From contig NZ_CP043639.1 of NCBI RefSeq assembly GCF_014217605.1, positions 767,501-831,500 on the forward strand: a stretch of DNA of 64,000 bases, written 5' to 3'. Position numbers and translations under genes: made by a program. This document shows positions 62,401-64,000 of the stretch, piece after piece (positions within the stretch are counted from its first letter, which is position 1; every line of letters begins with the position of its first letter). The DNA is from Sphingomonas sp. NBWT7. GTDB taxonomy: Bacteria; Pseudomonadota; Alphaproteobacteria; Sphingomonadales; Sphingomonadaceae. The notes under the pieces were generated by a model. That model was given only the letters and a program-made list of their open reading frames with translations. It made no database searches and was not told the DNA's origin.

Positions 62401-62878
62401 GCCGACCGACCGCCCGACTGCGGCCGATCGCTGGCTCGCGACGGCGGGACGGCTGGCGGACGCGCGCGAGCGCCGGGCGCTGATCGACACGGCCTGCGGC
62501 ATCCTCGCCGATCCCCGTTTCGCCGACCTGTTCGGCCGCGATTCGCTGGCCGAGGCGCCGATCAGTGCGGTCATCGATGGTGGGCTCGTCATCTCGGGAA
62601 CAGTCGATCGCCTGCTCGTCGAAGAGTCGCGGGTGCGATTCGTCGACTTCAAGACCGCGCGACAGGTGCCGGCGGGGATCGATGACGTGCCCGCCTATCA
62701 TCTGCGCCAGATGGCGGCTTATGGCGCCGCGCTCGGCGTGATCTTTCCGGGCCGCTCGATCGAGGGCGCGCTGCTGTACACCGCCGGCCCGACGCTGATC
62801 GCGCTGCCACCCGACGTGCTCGCCGCATACAAGCCCGTCTATCGCGATGCGGAGCAAAGCTTGGTGACGGGCCGTTGA
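59435..62878 (+). CDS. addA: Double-strand break repair helicase-nuclease AddA
   Basis: 1147 residues. UvrD-type motifs are WLSASAGTGKTQVLAAR (Walker A), LCLTFTKAGAAEM, VLIDEAQDTNIAQW (Walker B), FTVGDHKQAIFGFQGTDP and VMTAHGAKGLQAPVVIL. The nuclease domain near the end has VRFVDFKTARQVP. It unwinds and degrades DNA ends until it meets a Chi-like sequence. The ATG overlaps the last 8 bp of addB. Confidence 0.94.
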   Translation: MADALRPLPPLRGNQRRASAPDAHVWLSASAGTGKTQVLAARVFRLLLRGVDPSAILCLTFTKAGAAEMVHRISQRLAAWVSMKDAALFDDLQALGELADPVQRDRARTLFARVLDSPGGGLRIQTIHGFCQSLLAAFPSEARLTPGFRPIETREEAVLLRSTLADLLVLAEREGRTTQIEAIGELSMRLGEGGAERFLQQCARAGRALDALPSGIQPWLRRALDLPAGDIDAHVRAACEDAAFDIDALRGVADRNRAWGTKSGIARAETIGTWLAADADERAATLAQLHLVWAKADGEPRSFGKGQAPADPDYADLASRLYAQCGALLALRTRAAYADLLAAGLAVGREYARAYTTVKHRAGLVDFDDLIAATVDLLETPGIGEWVRFKLDQTTEHVLIDEAQDTNIAQWRIVRALVDEYFVGRGIYAPSVRTLFTVGDHKQAIFGFQGTDPIYFAAAERHFAGKAAEVAGDDRMPDAERGLPFEQLSLVSSFRSTRPILQFVDAAIEGLGGDALGLGDDAPAHASEVPGPGTVELWPPIASGAADDDGGAEEWIDDAVRANATRIARRVRAWLDRGAMLESQGRPIRPEDIMILVKRRGELARLIVARLYAEDVPVAGVDRLRLNAPLAVQDLLAAIRFVLQPDDDLSLASLLVSPLIGWTQDELLARAVPRAGSLWRHLSAEHRGLLAPLDRMLARADFTTPYRFLEEILSGPLDGRRRLLARLGEEARDPIEELLSAALEFESTATPSLQRFLDWFDRGEVEVKREAEGAHNAVRVMTAHGAKGLQAPVVILADATADPDATRSSILMWTPEDMPLPIPVFAPRAAERIGPIEEVVADVAGRERQEHWRLFYVAATRAEERLVIAGSLGVRHRGTPPESSWYAAADRAFGLLGVAGEGERTFVGDPPPDPVRIARSVPAAPAPRATLPDWVRQPAPEEARPPRPLAPSAIGDDEVADAPPTPAMRAAAERGRLLHGLFERLPALAPTDRPTAADRWLATAGRLADARERRALIDTACGILADPRFADLFGRDSLAEAPISAVIDGGLVISGTVDRLLVEESRVRFVDFKTARQVPAGIDDVPAYHLRQMAAYGAALGVIFPGRSIEGALLYTAGPTLIALPPDVLAAYKPVYRDAEQSLVTGR

Positions 62879-62926
62879 GGCGGAAGCACCGGCCCCCTAG
62901 ATTGGCGGCAAGAGGAGAATAGAGCG

Positions 62927-63250
62927 ATGGCTACCAAGAAGATCACCGACGACAGCTTCCACACCGACGTCATCCAGTCGGACAAGCCGGTTCTGGTGGA
63001 TTTCTGGGCGGAGTGGTGCGGCCCGTGCAAGATGATCGGGCCGAGCCTCGAGGAAATTTCGGACGAGCTGGGCGAGCAGGTGACGATCGCCAAGATCAAC
63101 ATTGACGAGAACCCGGACGCACCGGGCCGCTACGGCGTGCGTGGCATTCCGACGATGATCCTGTTTAAGGGCGGCAATCCGGCCGCGACCAAAGTCGGCG
63201 CCGAGCCCAAGGGCCGGATCAAGGCATGGCTCGAGGGCGAGCTCGCCTGA
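62927..63250 (+). CDS. trxA: Thioredoxin
   Basis: 107 residues with the active site [11 protein letters not shown] near residue 30, the cis-Pro in [11 protein letters not shown], and the length of E. coli Trx1. AGAGGAGA precedes the ATG. The addA-trxA order is conserved in alphaproteobacteria. It reduces protein disulphides in the cytoplasm. Confidence 0.97.
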   Translation: MATKKITDDSFHTDVIQSDKPVLVDFWAEWCGPCKMIGPSLEEISDELGEQVTIAKINIDENPDAPGRYGVRGIPTMILFKGGNPAATKVGAEPKGRIKAWLEGELA

Positions 63251-63266
63251 CCATCATCGGCGGCAA

Positions 63267-64000
63267 TCAGCTGCCGAAAACTGCCGCGGCGCGCGCCCAG
63301 AGTTCGGGTGACGCCGCGGCGAGCAGGCCGGTCGCTGGATCGTCGATGCGATACGGACGGTCATCGAGCTGCGCGACTTTTCCGCCGGCTTCCTCGACGA
63401 ACAGCGCGCCGGCGGCGTGATCCCAGGGAAAGACGCGTTCGAAGAGCGCGGCATCGTAATGGCCGTCGGTGAGCGCCGGATATTGCGCGGCCGCGCATTT
63501 CATACCGTCCTTGAGGGCCAGCCTGCCTTCGACGCGCTGTTCCAGCTGCTTGGCTTTGTCGGCCGACATCCAGTAGCGCGAGAAGGCCGCGACAGGCAGC
63601 GGGCGCCCTGTGCCGGTGGCACTGATACGTGCTCCATCGACGAATGCGCCCACGCCGCGTGCCGCATAACACAGTCGGTCCGCGACCGGATCGTACAGCC
63701 AGCCCGACTGGACGACGCCATCCTCGACAAGCGCGACGATCATGCCGAACGGCGTGCGGCCCGCCGCGAAATTGTTGGTACCGTCGAGCGGGTCAACCAG
63801 CCACAGCCGTCCGGTCCCGATATCATCAAGCAGCGACAGGGCGAGCGCGCACGCCTCCTCGCCGATCACGCGCGCGTCGGGATCGATCGCGCGCAATCCC
63901 GCATCGAGTAGCGCTTCCGCCTCTCGGTCGGCGACCGTTACCCAGTCACCGGGCGACTTTTCCTCCCGTTCGGCGTCGGCGAGCAAACCGAACCGCGGCA
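63267..64000 (-). CDS. Inositol monophosphatase family protein (5' end beyond window)
   Basis: The frame is open to the right edge (residues PRFG before the TTG at 63986), so the N-terminus is missing. Metal-site motifs are VIGEEA, WLVDPLDGTNNFAAGR and FPWDHAAGALFVEEAGG, all three of the IMPase fold. The group includes inositol-1-phosphatase, histidinol-phosphatase and 3'-phosphoadenosine phosphatase; the substrate is not decidable. It converges with trxA with a 16-bp gap. Confidence 0.9.
   Translation of the reverse strand, partial: PRFGLLADAEREEKSPGDWVTVADREAEALLDAGLRAIDPDARVIGEEACALALSLLDDIGTGRLWLVDPLDGTNNFAAGRTPFGMIVALVEDGVVQSGWLYDPVADRLCYAARGVGAFVDGARISATGTGRPLPVAAFSRYWMSADKAKQLEQRVEGRLALKDGMKCAAAQYPALTDGHYDAALFERVFPWDHAAGALFVEEAGGKVAQLDDRPYRIDDPATGLLAAASPELWARAAAVFGS

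Overview
The window reads as a chromosomal segment of a high-GC alphaproteobacterium, most likely a sphingomonad (Sphingomonas or a close relative). This rests on gene order and protein style: folC-accD-trpA-trpB-trpF-pyrF-lapA, mtaB-ftsY, mreBCD-mrdA-rodA, and a divL-like gene followed by tsaE-amgK-murU-addB-addA-trxA. The Crp-type regulator, the anhydro-sugar recycling genes and the DivL-like pseudokinase fit the same group. No rRNA, CRISPR array or insertion sequence was seen.

Layout. 1-7.1 kb: a truncated serine hydrolase, an acyl-CoA ligase, a Crp/Fnr regulator, an AI-2E family permease, tRNA-Asp, an AmpG-like permease and a DUF6628-like protein. 7.1-13.1 kb (minus strand): folate, malonyl-CoA, tryptophan and pyrimidine genes with many 4-bp overlaps. 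13.1-20.1 kb: a patatin-like protein coupled to an endonuclease/exonuclease/phosphatase, tRNA-Thr, a DUF429-like protein, a second serine hydrolase and rarA. 20.2-27.0 kb: a PadR regulator with an unusual Gly/Arg/Ala/Pro-rich extension, yciB, ftsY-mtaB, an enoyl-CoA hydratase and a pair of acyl-CoA dehydrogenases.

27.11-36.00 kb is an integrated element of about 8.9 kb in a tRNA-Lys(CTT) gene. It is bounded by a perfect 50-bp direct repeat (27110-27159 and 35952-36001) and carries an excisionase-like gene and a tyrosine recombinase next to the intact tRNA. Matching motifs near both ends look like integrase arm sites. Cargo: a large RTX-repeat protein with a triplicated module, a YozE-like protein, a small HTH protein, a zinc-ribbon-like protein, an SRAP/YedK protein, a J-domain protein, a thermonuclease-like protein, a lipoprotein with an overlapping out-of-frame ORF (spanin-like layout), a Tyr/Arg-rich exported protein and several small ORFs. 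Two sequences matching the alphaproteobacterial LexA box (GTTC-N7-GTTC) lie in front of two of its transcription units, so part of the element is probably SOS-controlled. There are no capsid, tail or replication genes. It is best described as an SOS-wired satellite-like or decayed prophage element, and it is the most novel part of the window.

36.1-45.7 kb: the rod-shape operon mreB-mreC-mreD-mrdA-rodA (minus), mutL, and rpsF-rpsR-rplI with terminators. 45.9-51.9 kb: a GT-C-like membrane protein, then fabD-fabG-acpP-fabF-mltG for fatty acid synthesis and glycan-strand cleavage. 52.0-63.3 kb: a DivL-like pseudokinase, tsaE, amgK-murU (with AmpG, a possible muropeptide recycling route), addB-addA and trxA. 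A 5'-truncated inositol-monophosphatase family gene closes the window.

All function calls come from reading translated sequence and motifs; no database search was run.
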